Below, piece after piece: positions 44,185 through 53,735 of a stretch of 64,000 bases of DNA. Location: contig JBHYDC010000004.1 in NCBI GenBank assembly GCA_051861205.1, positions 1-64,000 of the forward strand, read 5' to 3'. The DNA comes from JBHYDC01 sp051861205. Lineage in GTDB: Bacteria > Pseudomonadota > Alphaproteobacteria > Rhizobiales > Pleomorphomonadaceae. The notes beneath the pieces were generated by a model. The model had not been told where the DNA came from, did not search any database, and saw nothing but the letters and a program-made list of their open reading frames with translations. Every line of letters starts with the position of its first letter. Position 1 is the first letter of the stretch. Both the position numbers and the translations under genes were made by a program.

Positions 44185-46347
44185 ATGATCAAGAAACCGT
44201 CCTTCTCCGACATTCCCTACCGGGTTGCCGAGCCCGAGTTGCAGCAAAACGCCGCTGAACCTTGGCTGACGCCGGAGGATATCCCGGTCAAGCCGGTCTA
44301 CGGTCCGGCCGATATCGCGGGAATGCGCCATCCTCACACCTATCCCGGCCTCGCGCCCTTCGTTCGCGGCCCCTATCCGACCATGTATGTCCAGCAGCCC
44401 TGGACGATCCGCCAATACGCTGGCTTTTCGACGGCCGAAGATTCCAACGCCTTCTATCGGCGCAATCTGGAGCAGGGCCAAAAGGGCCTATCCGTCGCCT
44501 TCGATCTGGCTACCCACCGTGGCTATGACAGCGACCACCCGCGCGTGACCGGCGATGTGGGCATGGCGGGTGTCGCGATCGATTCCATCTATGATATGCG
44601 TATTCTGTTCGACCGTATTCCGCTCGACCAGATTTCCGTATCGATGACGATGAACGGCGCAGTTCTGCCGATCCTCGCCCTTTTTGTGGTCGCAGCTGAA
44701 GAACAAGGCGTACCAGTCGAAAAACTATCGGGCACCATTCAGAACGATATTCTGAAGGAGTTCATGGTTCGCAACACCTACATATATCCACCGGCGCCCT
44801 CGATGCGGATCATATCGGATATCTTCTCTTATACTGCTACCCATATGCCGAAGTTCAATTCCATCTCGATTTCCGGCTATCACATGCAGGAAGCCGGGGC
44901 GACAGCTGATCTTGAACTCGCCTATACGCTGGCGGACGGTATTGAATATGTTCGCGCAGGCATGAAAGCCGGCATGCCGGTCGATCGTTTTGCGCCGCGC
45001 CTGTCGTTCTTTTGGGCTATCGGCATGAACTTCTTCATGGAAGTCGCCAAGCTGCGCGCCGCCCGCCTGCTCTGGTCGATCCTGATGAAGCGCGAGTTCA
45101 ACCCGAAGGACGACCGCTCGCTGTCGCTGCGCACCCACTCGCAGACCTCCGGTTGGTCGCTGACGGCGCAGGATGTGTTCAACAACGTGGTGCGGACAAC
45201 GGTGGAGGCGATGGCGGCGACGCAGGGGCACACCCAGTCGCTGCACACCAACGCGCTCGACGAAGCGCTGGCGCTGCCAACCGATTTCTCCGCCCGCATC
45301 GCTCGCAACACCCAGATCGTGCTGCAGGAGGAAAGCGGGACGACGAAGATGATCGACCCGTGGGGCGGCAGCTACTTCGTGGAAAGCCTCACCTATGATC
45401 TTGCCGCTAAGGCATTGGCGCATATAGAGGAAATCGAAGCGCTCGGCGGTATGGCCAAGGCGATCGAAGCGGGGATTCCCAAGCTGCGCATTGAGGAAGC
45501 CGCCGCCAAAACCCAGGCCCGGATCGACTCCGGCGCTCAGCCGGTGATCGGCGTCAACAAGTATCAGGTGACCGAAGACGCTGCGATTGACGTGCTGAAG
45601 GTGGACAATTCCGCCGTTCGCGTGGCCCAGATCGCCAAGCTCGAACGCCTGCGGGCCGAGCGGGACCCCGCCGCCGTGATCGCCGCGCTGGATGCCCTGA
45701 CCCGGGCCGCCGGCGAGGGCGGCAATCTGCTCGCGCTTTCCATCGAGGCGGCGCGGGCGAATGCGACGGTTGGCGAAATCACGCTGGCCATGGAAAAGGT
45801 ATTCGGTCGCCATAAGGCGGAGATTCGCTCGATTTCCGGCGTTTACAAGCGAGAGGCCGCGCTCATGTCCGATGGGATCAAGCGGGTGCAGGACGCGGTG
45901 GCGGTGTTCGAGGAGCATGATGGACGCCGCCCGCGCATCCTGGTCGCCAAGATGGGGCAGGACGGCCATGATCGCGGCCAGAAAGTCATCGCGTCGGCCT
46001 TCGCCGATTTGGGCTTCGACGTTGATATTGGGCCACTTTTCGCCACGCCCGAGGAGGCGGCGCGCCAAGCGGTGGAGAATGATGTGCACGTTGTCGGCGT
46101 GTCGTCGCTGGCGGCTGGGCACCTAACACTGGTTCCGGCGCTCCGGCGGGCGCTGGAGGCGGAGGGGCGCGGGGATATCATGGTCGTGGTCGGTGGAGTC
46201 ATCCCCCCGCAGGACTATGATGCGCTGATCGAAGCGGGCGCCGCTGCGATCTTCCCGCCGGGAACGGTAATCGCGGACGCGGCGGAAAAGCTGGTGGCGA
46301 GGCTCAGCGCGCAGCTTGGGTATGAGGCTAAAACGGCGGCGGAATAA
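44185..46347 (+). CDS. mutB: Methylmalonyl-CoA mutase large (catalytic) subunit
   Basis: Adenosylcobalamin-dependent enzyme that turns (R)-methylmalonyl-CoA into succinyl-CoA, the last step of propionyl-CoA assimilation. At 720 residues it is full-length. The substrate barrel has RQYAGFSTAEDSNAFYRR, the conserved TMNGAVLP and GYHMQEAGAT, and RTHSQTSGWSL. The C-terminal cobalamin domain carries the DGHDRG motif (the axial histidine). The ATG 44185 has AAGGA upstream and follows mutA. GC dips between about 44560 and 44960. MeaB, its chaperone, is encoded 7 kb away. Confidence 0.96.
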   Translation: MIKKPSFSDIPYRVAEPELQQNAAEPWLTPEDIPVKPVYGPADIAGMRHPHTYPGLAPFVRGPYPTMYVQQPWTIRQYAGFSTAEDSNAFYRRNLEQGQKGLSVAFDLATHRGYDSDHPRVTGDVGMAGVAIDSIYDMRILFDRIPLDQISVSMTMNGAVLPILALFVVAAEEQGVPVEKLSGTIQNDILKEFMVRNTYIYPPAPSMRIISDIFSYTATHMPKFNSISISGYHMQEAGATADLELAYTLADGIEYVRAGMKAGMPVDRFAPRLSFFWAIGMNFFMEVAKLRAARLLWSILMKREFNPKDDRSLSLRTHSQTSGWSLTAQDVFNNVVRTTVEAMAATQGHTQSLHTNALDEALALPTDFSARIARNTQIVLQEESGTTKMIDPWGGSYFVESLTYDLAAKALAHIEEIEALGGMAKAIEAGIPKLRIEEAAAKTQARIDSGAQPVIGVNKYQVTEDAAIDVLKVDNSAVRVAQIAKLERLRAERDPAAVIAALDALTRAAGEGGNLLALSIEAARANATVGEITLAMEKVFGRHKAEIRSISGVYKREAALMSDGIKRVQDAVAVFEEHDGRRPRILVAKMGQDGHDRGQKVIASAFADLGFDVDIGPLFATPEEAARQAVENDVHVVGVSSLAAGHLTLVPALRRALEAEGRGDIMVVVGGVIPPQDYDALIEAGAAAIFPPGTVIADAAEKLVARLSAQLGYEAKTAAE

Positions 46348-46351
46348 GGGC

Positions 46352-47011
46352 TTAGCCCAGCCCCGCCAACCCGGTGAGATCCTTCAGCACGGCGGCGGGC
46401 GGCATGTCGGGGTATTCGTCGACGGCGTCGGTGCGGTTGATCCAGACGGTGCGGAAACCGAACTTCGATGCGCCCGCGATGTCCCACCGGTTGGACGACT
46501 GGAACGAAATCGCGTTCGGAAATACGCGAAATTGTGTAGTCGCGATTTCGTATACTTGAGGGTCCGGTTTGTAGATCCGGATCTGGTCGACCGAGAGCAC
46601 GTCGTCGATCACGCTGTCGAGCCCGGCCGCGCGCACGGCTTGGTCGAGCATGCGCGGCGTACCGTTGGAGAGGATCGCGATCCTGGCGCCGCCCGCCTTC
46701 AACTCCTTGAGGACCGCCGGCACCTCACGGTAGCAATCGAGCGAGCGGTAGGCCTCGATCAACTGGGGGCGGAAACTCCGGTCGGCGGTGGGGTAGGCGG
46801 CGAAGGCGGTGTCGAGGGCGTCTTCGGTGAGCTGCCAGAAATCGCGGTAGGTGTCGCTGAGCGTCCGGACCCAGGAGTATTCGAGCTGCTTGGCCCGCCA
46901 CAGATCCGACAACCGCTGCGCGTCCGGGCCGAGGGCGGCGGCGTGGCGGCGCACGGCGGCGTGCACGTCGAACAGGGTTCCGTAGGCGTCGAACACATAG
47001 ACCGAGGGCAT
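46352..47011 (-). CDS. Haloacid dehalogenase type II (L-2-haloacid dehalogenase-like)
   Basis: A 219-residue HAD-superfamily hydrolase. The nucleophile is D8 in FDAYGTLFD, and further residues typical of L-2-haloacid dehalogenases are R39 (LWRAKQLEYSW), S116/N117 (ILSNGTP), K148 (YKPDP) and S172-N-x-W-D177 (FQSSNRWDIAG). All active-site residues are thus present, so a real L-2-haloacid dehalogenase is likely, although the family includes unrelated phosphatases. The ATG 47009-47011 begins the HAD domain. Its stop lies four bases from that of convergent mutB. Confidence 0.9.
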   Translation of the reverse strand: MPSVYVFDAYGTLFDVHAAVRRHAAALGPDAQRLSDLWRAKQLEYSWVRTLSDTYRDFWQLTEDALDTAFAAYPTADRSFRPQLIEAYRSLDCYREVPAVLKELKAGGARIAILSNGTPRMLDQAVRAAGLDSVIDDVLSVDQIRIYKPDPQVYEIATTQFRVFPNAISFQSSNRWDIAGASKFGFRTVWINRTDAVDEYPDMPPAAVLKDLTGLAGLG

Positions 47012-47176
47012 CGGGCATACTCTGATGATAAAGATGGGCGCAGCCCTTCTTATCACCCGTAGCTTAGCTAAACCTTGCTGCGCTGCAACACCGGCCTTTG
47101 GCGCGATCCGAGTTGACCTGCCACAAGGAACGGCATTGGATGAGAGCCGATAAAAATCCAGAGGAGCGTTGCTGTC

Positions 47177-48031
47177 ATGGCGGATTGGTCGCCGACTTGG
47201 ACTTGGCTTGATGGAACGTGGCACCCAGGCAATGTGCCGATCTTCGGACCGCGCACCCATGCGTTTTGGCTGGGGTCGACGGTGTTCGACGGCGCGCGGT
47301 TCTTCGAAGGCGTGACGCCGGATCTCGACCAGCATTGCCAGCGCGTGAACCGAAGCGCCGGGGCGCTGGGTCTCAAGGCAACCAAACGCTGGGAAGAGAT
47401 CTATGAGATTGCCCGCGAAGGCTGCACCAAGTTCGACGGCAAGACGGCGCTCTACATCCGCCCGACCTATTGGGCAGAGGAGGGCGGGTTCATGTCGGTG
47501 CCGCCGCTGGCCGAATCCACACGCTTTTGCCTGACGATCTATGAAGCCCCGATGCCGCCGCCGACCGGGATTTCGGCAACGACAACTCGCTTCCGCCGCC
47601 CCTTGCCGGAAACAGCCCCGCTGGACGCGAAGGCCGGATGCCTCTACCCCAACAACGGCCGGGCGCTGATGGAAGCCAAGGAAAAGGGCTTCGAGAACGC
47701 CGTGGTCTGCGATGTGCTCGGCAATGTCGCGGAGTTTGCGACGGCGAACATCTTCATGGTGAAGGACGGAGTGGTGTCCACACCGGCGGCCAATGGGACC
47801 TTCCTCGCGGGGATCACGCGGAGCCGGGTGGCCGATCTCTTGCGCAAGGACGGCAAAGAGGTTCGCGAGACTATTCTCCGCGTGGCCGATCTTTTGGATG
47901 CCGACGAAATCTTCGCCTCCGGCAACTACTCCAAGGTGATGCCGGTCACGCGATTCGAGGACCGCAGCCTCCAGCCGGGTCCGGTCGCGATCCGCGCGCG
48001 GGAACTCTACTGGGACTACGCCCACGCTTGA
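47177..48031 (+). CDS. Class IV aminotransferase (branched-chain/4-amino-4-deoxychorismate lyase type)
   Basis: PLP fold-type IV enzyme of 284 residues. K152 in the LDAKAGCLYPNNGRA stretch is the PLP lysine; the EFATANIFMVKDG and GITRSRV segments bind the phosphate. Branched-chain aminotransferase (IlvE-like) is the closest family, but D-amino acid aminotransferase and ADC lyase share the fold, and I do not assign a substrate. It is divergent from the dehalogenase with a 165-base spacer, and the ATG has GAGG upstream. Confidence 0.85.
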   Translation: MADWSPTWTWLDGTWHPGNVPIFGPRTHAFWLGSTVFDGARFFEGVTPDLDQHCQRVNRSAGALGLKATKRWEEIYEIAREGCTKFDGKTALYIRPTYWAEEGGFMSVPPLAESTRFCLTIYEAPMPPPTGISATTTRFRRPLPETAPLDAKAGCLYPNNGRALMEAKEKGFENAVVCDVLGNVAEFATANIFMVKDGVVSTPAANGTFLAGITRSRVADLLRKDGKEVRETILRVADLLDADEIFASGNYSKVMPVTRFEDRSLQPGPVAIRARELYWDYAHA

Positions 48032-48095
48032 GCGGCCGGGTTGACTGGGCGGACGGGCGCACCATCTTCAAGGATAGGGCATAAAGAACCGTGTG

Positions 48096-48437
48096 ATGAA
48101 ACGACCGACCTGCCGCCCGCTCGTTGCCGTTGTTGCCGCCGGTTGCCTGATGGCCGGCGCGCAGCCGAGCTTCGCCATATCGCGCGACTTCATTGCCCGG
48201 CCGACGCAGCCCTATGAATGTTCGTCGCTGGTCGGAACGCCGGGCGAAAAGCGGGTGTGGACGGGCCTGTTCCACGGCCGCAAGGAGATCGATCAGGGCT
48301 TCTTCCGCTACGACGACGCCTTCGAGCGGCCCTGCTTCACCGACGAAAAATCCTGCCGCAACTGGCTCTACAACATGCAGAGCGAGTATCGCGACATGGT
48401 CTGGGCCGCCGAATGCCGACCGGGCTTTCCGCGCTGA
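48096..48437 (+). CDS. Small exported protein of unknown function
   Basis: A 113-residue protein with an N-terminal signal peptide (to about ALA-type site after PSFA, residues 1-27) and four cysteines that could form disulfides in the periplasm (Cys in YECSSL, PCFTDEKSC and AECRPGF). I do not recognise the family. The start is the ATG at 48096 rather than the adjacent GTG. A bidirectional terminator follows at 48450-48485. Confidence 0.72.
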   Translation: MKRPTCRPLVAVVAAGCLMAGAQPSFAISRDFIARPTQPYECSSLVGTPGEKRVWTGLFHGRKEIDQGFFRYDDAFERPCFTDEKSCRNWLYNMQSEYRDMVWAAECRPGFPR

Positions 48438-48449
48438 GGCGGGGGCATG

Positions 48450-48485
48450 AAAAAGCCCGCGCGGGTGATCCGCACGGGCCTTTTT
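48450..48485. terminator. Bidirectional terminator
   Basis: AAAAAGCCCG-CGCGG and its partner CCGC-ACGGGCCTTTTT form a GC-rich stem around GTGAT, with A and T runs outside. It can end both the small exported protein gene and sodB, whose stops lie 13 and 23 bases away. Confidence 0.85.
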
Positions 48486-48507
48486 CGTTTAGGGCGAGCG
48501 CCTGAGA

Positions 48508-49104
48508 TTACGCAGCGTTGTCGTAAAGCTCGGCCACGTATTCCCAGTTCACGAGGTTGTCGAAGAAGGCTTCGAGATACTTCGGACGCAGGTTGCGGTA
48601 GTCGATGTAGTAGGAGTGCTCCCATACGTCGACGCCGAGCAGCGGGGTGGCGCCGTGAACCAGCGGGTTCTCGCCGTTCGGGGTCTTCTGGATCACGAGC
48701 TTGCCGTTCTGGAGCGACAGCCAAGCCCAGCCCGAGCCGAACTGCGTAACGCCGGCCTGGATGAAGTCGGCGCGGAATTTCTCAAGCCCGCCGAGGTCTT
48801 CGTCGATCTTCTTGGCAAGCTCGCCGGGGATCGCGCCGCCGCCGTTCGGCTTCATCCACTTCCAGAAATGGACGTGATTGAAATGCTGGCCGGCGTTGTT
48901 GAAGAGGCCCGCGTTCTTGCCGAAGCTGCCCTTCACAACGTCTTCAAGGCTGGCATTTTCCCACTCGGTGCCTTTGAGCAGGTTGTTGCCGTTGTTGACA
49001 TAGGCGAGGTGATGCTTGTCGTGATGATACTCAAGCGTCTCGCGCGACATGTAAGGGCCGAGGGCGTCGTGGGAGTAGGGGAGATCGGGCAGTTGGAAAG
49101 CCAT
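48508..49104 (-). CDS. sodB: Fe/Mn superoxide dismutase
   Basis: Dismutates superoxide in the cytoplasm. Metal ligands H27, H77, D159 and H163 (DVWEHSYYIDYR) are all present in a 198-residue protein. Features such as HFNHVHFW and GSGWAWL suggest the iron-type or cambialistic enzyme common in Hyphomicrobiales, but metal use is not certain from sequence. It is followed by a strong terminator and flanked by unrelated genes. Confidence 0.95.
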   Translation of the reverse strand: MAFQLPDLPYSHDALGPYMSRETLEYHHDKHHLAYVNNGNNLLKGTEWENASLEDVVKGSFGKNAGLFNNAGQHFNHVHFWKWMKPNGGGAIPGELAKKIDEDLGGLEKFRADFIQAGVTQFGSGWAWLSLQNGKLVIQKTPNGENPLVHGATPLLGVDVWEHSYYIDYRNLRPKYLEAFFDNLVNWEYVAELYDNAA

Positions 49105-49243
49105 GGTCGTCTCCTCGGAAACGTTTGTCAGTGAATGTGTTTGCGGCGGAAGTGCCGAGCCGGCGCGAACCTTAGAGGCTTACGCTGAGGCGAGCAACGC
49201 CGATGCCCGATGTAGGCATATTGAGCTTGATTTTAAAGGGTGA

Positions 49244-49765
49244 TCAGCGCCGGAAAGTGATCTCGACGTTACCAACCGTGATCCCGAGGAAACTGACGCG
49301 CGCCGTGTTGACGGCGGTGCGTTCGTCGATCTGGCGGATCACGTCCTCAAAGCGCGCTTTTACCGGCTTTCCGCTTGGACCCGCGACTTCGGCGACATAG
49401 CTCATGACCACCGCGCCGTCCTTGACGCGAATGGGAACGACGCCGGTGACCTTGGTACGCTGGCCGTCATAGGTGGCGGGGCCGGTCTTGTCGAAACGCC
49501 AGATCGCTGTTTCGCGCGCGCCATCGTCATAGGTGATGTATTCGCGCAGGATCAGCGAGGAGCCCTCGACGGTGCCGACGGTATCCACCGTCAACCCGCG
49601 CTTGGTGCCGAAGAGGTCGGAGGTGAAGGTGCCCTCGCCGCGGGTCTTGCCGAGGAAGAAGTTTTCCAGCACCAGCGGCACGGCCGCTTCGGCCGGCACG
49701 ATCAGCGAGGGCGCGGCCCAAGCACCGAGGGCGAGGCTGGCGAAGGCGCGGCGGGATATGGACAT
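49244..49765 (-). CDS. Exported DUF3833-like protein
   Basis: A signal peptide (MSISRRAFASLALGAWAAP, ending near AEA) precedes a beta-rich domain resembling DUF3833: FFLGKTRGEGTFTSDLFGTKRG and YDDGARETAIWRFDKTG. The RR near the N-terminus could make it a Tat substrate. The ATG 49763-49765 has GGAG nine bases upstream. Function is unknown. Confidence 0.7.
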   Translation of the reverse strand: MSISRRAFASLALGAWAAPSLIVPAEAAVPLVLENFFLGKTRGEGTFTSDLFGTKRGLTVDTVGTVEGSSLILREYITYDDGARETAIWRFDKTGPATYDGQRTKVTGVVPIRVKDGAVVMSYVAEVAGPSGKPVKARFEDVIRQIDERTAVNTARVSFLGITVGNVEITFRR

Positions 49766-49822
49766 CAAGAACAACTCCGGTTTGTTCTTGGTACGCTGCA
49801 AGGGATAACCTGGATCAGGGCG

Positions 49823-50101
49823 TTACTGGCCGCCCTGGAGCCAAGCCAGCGTGTCGCTGCTGATCGAGAGCTTGGAGCCCGGTGCGTTGCCGCTCGGCTC
49901 GCGAGACTGGGTGGCCTCGGCGCGCCGATCGTCGGCCCGTTTTTCGCTCGCCTTTTCGGTTGAGGTTACATCCGCCTTCGCTTCGGCGGCCTTCGCTTCC
50001 GAGGCTTTCGCTTCGTCGGCCTTGACGTTCTCGGTCCGCGTGGCCGCGCGCGATTTGGGGTCGTACCCGGCCGAACTGCTTCGATCGATCGAAAGGCTCA
50101 T
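49823..50101 (-). CDS. Small Ala/Glu/Lys-rich protein with tandem EAKA repeats
   Basis: A 92-residue protein. Residues about 24-44 are a run of A-x-E-A-K-type repeats, with the surrounding region rich in K, E, A and D, likely helical or disordered. The C-terminus (SKLSISSDTLAWLQGGQ) is more ordered and could be a short interaction motif. I recognise no family. The ATG has GGAG eight bases upstream. It precedes, on the same strand, the gap before the DUF3833 gene. Confidence 0.55.
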   Translation of the reverse strand: MSLSIDRSSSAGYDPKSRAATRTENVKADEAKASEAKAAEAKADVTSTEKASEKRADDRRAEATQSREPSGNAPGSKLSISSDTLAWLQGGQ

Positions 50102-50204
50102 GACCTTTGCTCCATTCCTGCCAAAGGAAAGAGCTAGCACGCCGCCCGGCAAGGACCTGTGAAGGGAATGGCTAAAATGCCGGGCATAGGTTTGCGGGGT
50201 CTCG

Positions 50205-52292
50205 TTATCCCGCCTTGCCCATCACCTTGAGCGCGAAGGCATATTCGAGGGCGTCTTCCCTCAGGCCCTCGAAGCGTCCGGAGGCGCCGCCGTGGCCCGC
50301 GTCCATGTTGACGTGCAGGACGAGGGGGCTTGCGTCGGTCTTCAGGTCGCGGAGTTTCGCCACCCATTTGGCCGGCTCCCAATAGGTCACGCGCGGATCG
50401 GTGATCCCGGCCATGGCGAGGATGGGCGGATAGGCCTTGGCTTCCACGTTGTCATAGGGGCTGTAAGAGCGGATCAGGTCGAAATCGGCCTTGCTCTCGA
50501 TAGGATTGCCCCACTCCGGCCATTCCGGCGGGGTGAGGGGGAGGGTGTCGTCGAGCATGGTGTTCAGCACATCGACGAAGGGAACCTGCGCGATGATGCC
50601 GCCGAAATTGTCCGGCGCCAGATTGGCCGCGGCCCCCATCAGCATGCCGCCGGCCGATCCGCCCTGCGCCACGATGCGGCCACGGCTGGTGTAGCCCTCG
50701 CTGATCATGAAATCGGAAACGGCGACGAAGTCTTTGAAGGTGTTCGGTTTCTTCTCACGCTTGCCGGTCTTGTACCAGTAATAGCCCTTGTCGTTGCCGC
50801 CGCGCACATGGGCGATGGCGTAGACGAAGCCCCGGTTCACGAGCGACAGGACCTTGGTGGAAAAGGCGGCAGGGATCGATATGCCATAGGACCCGTATCC
50901 GTAAAGGAGCAGCGGGGCGGAGCCGTCGAGCGGGGTATCCTTGGCGTAGAGCACGGTGACGGGCACCGTTTCGCCGTCCGTGGTCGGGGCCTGCAAGCGG
51001 CGGGTCACGTAGGCGCCAGCGTCGTGGCCGGAGGGAACCTCCTGCGTTTTGCGCAGGAAGCGCTCACGCGTCACCATGTCGTAATCATAGACCTGCGCCG
51101 GGGTGGTCGGCGAGGAATAGCTGAAACGCATGACGGTGGTGTCGAACTCGTAGCTGCCGGAGAGGCCGAGAGAATAGGCCTCCTCGGCAAAATCGATGGC
51201 GTGTTCGTGGCCGTTCCCAAGCTCGCGGATGACGATGCGGGGTAGGCCGTTTTCACGCTCCAGGCGCACCATCCGGCCCTTGTAGATCGTCATGGATACG
51301 ATGAGACGACCGGATTTGTGGGAGACCACGTCCACCCAATGCGAGCGATCGGGGGTGTCGAGCGGAGCGCTGACGATCTTGAAGTCGTCGGCGCCGTCGG
51401 CGTTGGTGAGGATGTAGAGGCGGCCGTTGCCGTCGTCGTCGATCGAGTATTCCACCTGCGGTTCGCGGGCGGCGATCAGGCGCGGCGCGGCGGTGGGATT
51501 CGCGGCGGGGACGATGCGCACTTCGGTGGTTTCGTGGTCGTGGCTGTCGATGACCAAAAACCGCCCGGACTGCGTTTTACCGACACCGACGAAGAAGCCG
51601 GCATCGGGCTCCTGAAACACGAGCGTATCCGTCGCCGGATCGGTGCCGACGACATGGTGAAACACCTTTTCGGTGCGGTGATTGTCATTGAGCCAAGTAT
51701 AGTAGAACGACTTGCCGTCCGCCGCCCAGGCAACGCCACCGGCGGAATTGGAAATCTCATCGCTGAGATCCTTGTCGGTTTCAAGGTCGCGTACGCGGAT
51801 GACATAGTATTCCGAGCCGTTGTCGTCGACGCTCCACGCCATCAGCTTGTGATCGGGGCTGTGGTCGGCCGCGCCGAGCTGGAAATAGGCCGCGCCCTCG
51901 GCGATTTCATCGGCGTCGAGCAGCACTTCTTCCGGTCCGCCGTCGCGCAGGGTGCGGACGATGCGCGGATATTGCGCGCCTTCCAGGAAGCGCGTGGCGT
52001 AGGCAAAGGGGCCGTGGGGGGCGGGAACGGACGAATCGTCCTCCTTGATGCGGCCGCGCATTTCGGCCACGAGCGCGGTTTGCAGCGCCTTGGTGTCTTC
52101 GAGATAGGCGTCGCACCACGCGTTTTCCGCCTCAAGATGCGCCCGGATGTCGGCCGGGAGCACGGACGGATCGCGGATCACATCCTGCCAAGCGTCGGCG
52201 CGCAGCCACGCATAATCGTCAACGATCTCAACGCCGTGGTGGACCGACGTTACGGGGCGCTTCTCGGCACGGGGCGGGGTGGGCGCGTTCAT
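50205..52292 (-). CDS. ptrB: Oligopeptidase B / prolyl oligopeptidase family (S9)
   Basis: A 695-residue serine peptidase with an N-terminal beta-propeller and a C-terminal alpha/beta-hydrolase domain. The nucleophile S546 is in GGSAGGM, the aspartate follows near the GITDPRVTYWEPAKW region, and the histidine is in MDAGHGG. The YGYGSYG, RGGNDKGYYWYKTGK and DFVAVSDFM stretches are oligopeptidase B-like, which cleaves after basic residues in short peptides. There is no signal peptide. The ATG 52290-52292 has GGAG seven bases upstream. Confidence 0.93.
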   Translation of the reverse strand: MNAPTPPRAEKRPVTSVHHGVEIVDDYAWLRADAWQDVIRDPSVLPADIRAHLEAENAWCDAYLEDTKALQTALVAEMRGRIKEDDSSVPAPHGPFAYATRFLEGAQYPRIVRTLRDGGPEEVLLDADEIAEGAAYFQLGAADHSPDHKLMAWSVDDNGSEYYVIRVRDLETDKDLSDEISNSAGGVAWAADGKSFYYTWLNDNHRTEKVFHHVVGTDPATDTLVFQEPDAGFFVGVGKTQSGRFLVIDSHDHETTEVRIVPAANPTAAPRLIAAREPQVEYSIDDDGNGRLYILTNADGADDFKIVSAPLDTPDRSHWVDVVSHKSGRLIVSMTIYKGRMVRLERENGLPRIVIRELGNGHEHAIDFAEEAYSLGLSGSYEFDTTVMRFSYSSPTTPAQVYDYDMVTRERFLRKTQEVPSGHDAGAYVTRRLQAPTTDGETVPVTVLYAKDTPLDGSAPLLLYGYGSYGISIPAAFSTKVLSLVNRGFVYAIAHVRGGNDKGYYWYKTGKREKKPNTFKDFVAVSDFMISEGYTSRGRIVAQGGSAGGMLMGAAANLAPDNFGGIIAQVPFVDVLNTMLDDTLPLTPPEWPEWGNPIESKADFDLIRSYSPYDNVEAKAYPPILAMAGITDPRVTYWEPAKWVAKLRDLKTDASPLVLHVNMDAGHGGASGRFEGLREDALEYAFALKVMGKAG

Positions 52293-52408
52293 GGGTATCT
52301 CCAGGCTCGTCGACGATGGTCCGGAATGCCGCACCAAGTTTGCGCTTGGTTATCCCGTGCCGGGCGCGGGGGCAACCGCCCCTATTGCCGCCCCCGAGGC
52401 TGGGGCGG

Positions 52409-52762
52409 TCAGATGTCCACAAGGTCGAGATCGTGGCCGGCGCTGCGGTCCTCGCTTTCGACGACCCAGCAATCGGGATCGAAGCGGCGTTCCCGCGCGA
52501 GGCGCTGGTCTACGTCGGCTTCCGGCGCGGCGGTGAAAAGCCGCTCGAACAGCCGCCCTCCGGCGATGGCGGGATCGCCGTCTTCGATCAGGGATTGCGG
52601 GGCCGGGCCGTAAAGGTCGGCCGTGCCGTCGAGGCGGGAGATTTTGACGAAGATCGCCCCCGCCTCGGCCGCACCGCGATGAACGACGGCGGTGAAGCGG
52701 CCCGCGCCGTTGCGGCGGCGGACATAGGCGGAGACGAAGAAATCGGATGTGACACGCTGCAT
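52409..52762 (-). CDS. DUF1491 family protein
   Basis: A 117-residue protein matching the alphaproteobacterial DUF1491 family: LRAE-like N-terminus (VTSDFFVSAYVRRRN), RGAAEAGAIFVK in the middle, and RFDPDCWVVESEDR at the C-terminus. Function is unknown. It is followed downstream by oligopeptidase B, on the same strand, and the two may be cotranscribed. Confidence 0.85.
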   Translation of the reverse strand: MQRVTSDFFVSAYVRRRNGAGRFTAVVHRGAAEAGAIFVKISRLDGTADLYGPAPQSLIEDGDPAIAGGRLFERLFTAAPEADVDQRLARERRFDPDCWVVESEDRSAGHDLDLVDI

Positions 52763-52817
52763 GGCACTGCCTTTACCCCATCCAAGCGGGCGGCGGTAGC
52801 GGCGGCGGGCGGGCGGA

Positions 52818-53732
52818 TCAATTCAGCGACAGGCCGCCGATCATGATGAGTTCGGCGAGGAAGCGCTCGCTGATTTCGCCGGTGACGGGCAGTCCGCGAT
52901 TTTCCTCGAAGCGCCGGATCGATTGCCGGGTCTCGGGCGTCCAATAGCCGTCGGCTTTCAGCGGGCCGTAGCCGAGCAGGTCGAGCGATTGCTGGATCTT
53001 CGACAGGCGCGGATCGGGCTCGATGGGCAACGGCTCCGGCGCTCGCCGCTGGACGGCCAATTCGGGCACGGGAGCGTCCTCCCGCGTCAACCGCACCGGC
53101 AGCGGAGGCAGTTCCACAGGCTCGGGTCCGGCGAGAATCGCGGCGATGGGGTCGGCTTCCGAGGACGGTTCGGCGGCCAGAACAGGGTTTGGGCGATGGG
53201 GTGCGCGCGGGGGGAGGGGCGGGACGGTCTGGCGCGGATCGAGGGCGGTCTGCGGCCTCTCGTCGCCGCGCCGCAGCGCCGCGAGAACATCGGCGGTGGG
53301 CTGGCCCGTGACGGCGAGATCCTGGTCGTGCTGGAAGGCGATGATGGCGGAAACGGTCATCGGTCCGGCCAGCCCGTCGATCACGCCGCTGTAGAGGCCG
53401 CGCGCGGTGAGTTCGGTCTGGATATCGGCTACGAGGCTGCGGTCGAAGGCATCGGGGGTGGTGGCCGAGTGGGCCACGAGTTCGTCGAGCGCGTCGGCCG
53501 GGTCTTTGCTGGCTTGGCGAACGCTCTGCTCGCCCTCGGTGTAGGGGCGCGTTCCCAGAAACAGCGGAGCCGGGTGCCGGCCGGGCTGCATGGCGAGCGC
53601 GTTGGTCAGGATCGCGCCGGCCATCGCGGTCATCACCACGCCGCCGAATGTGGCGGTGGGGTTGGCGGCAAGGGCGCCGGCGGCGGTTCGCCAGAGAACG
53701 GGACGTTTGGCCTTCTTCGGCATTCGCGCCAT
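52818..53732 (-). CDS. Membrane-anchored peptidoglycan-binding protein
   Basis: An N-terminal hydrophobic segment (about 26-48) anchors a periplasmic chain that has two PG_binding_1 domains. The first is about residues 103-152 (VADIQTELTARGLYSGVIDGLAGPMT), the second about 246-297 (LSKIQQSLDLLGYGPLKADGYWTPETRQSIRRFE). A proline-rich linker separates them. It probably links a cell-wall process to the membrane. It lies three bases downstream of the histidine kinase gene, so the two are likely cotranscribed. Confidence 0.85.
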   Translation of the reverse strand: MARMPKKAKRPVLWRTAAGALAANPTATFGGVVMTAMAGAILTNALAMQPGRHPAPLFLGTRPYTEGEQSVRQASKDPADALDELVAHSATTPDAFDRSLVADIQTELTARGLYSGVIDGLAGPMTVSAIIAFQHDQDLAVTGQPTADVLAALRRGDERPQTALDPRQTVPPLPPRAPHRPNPVLAAEPSSEADPIAAILAGPEPVELPPLPVRLTREDAPVPELAVQRRAPEPLPIEPDPRLSKIQQSLDLLGYGPLKADGYWTPETRQSIRRFEENRGLPVTGEISERFLAELIMIGGLSLN

Positions 53733-53735
53733 GGA

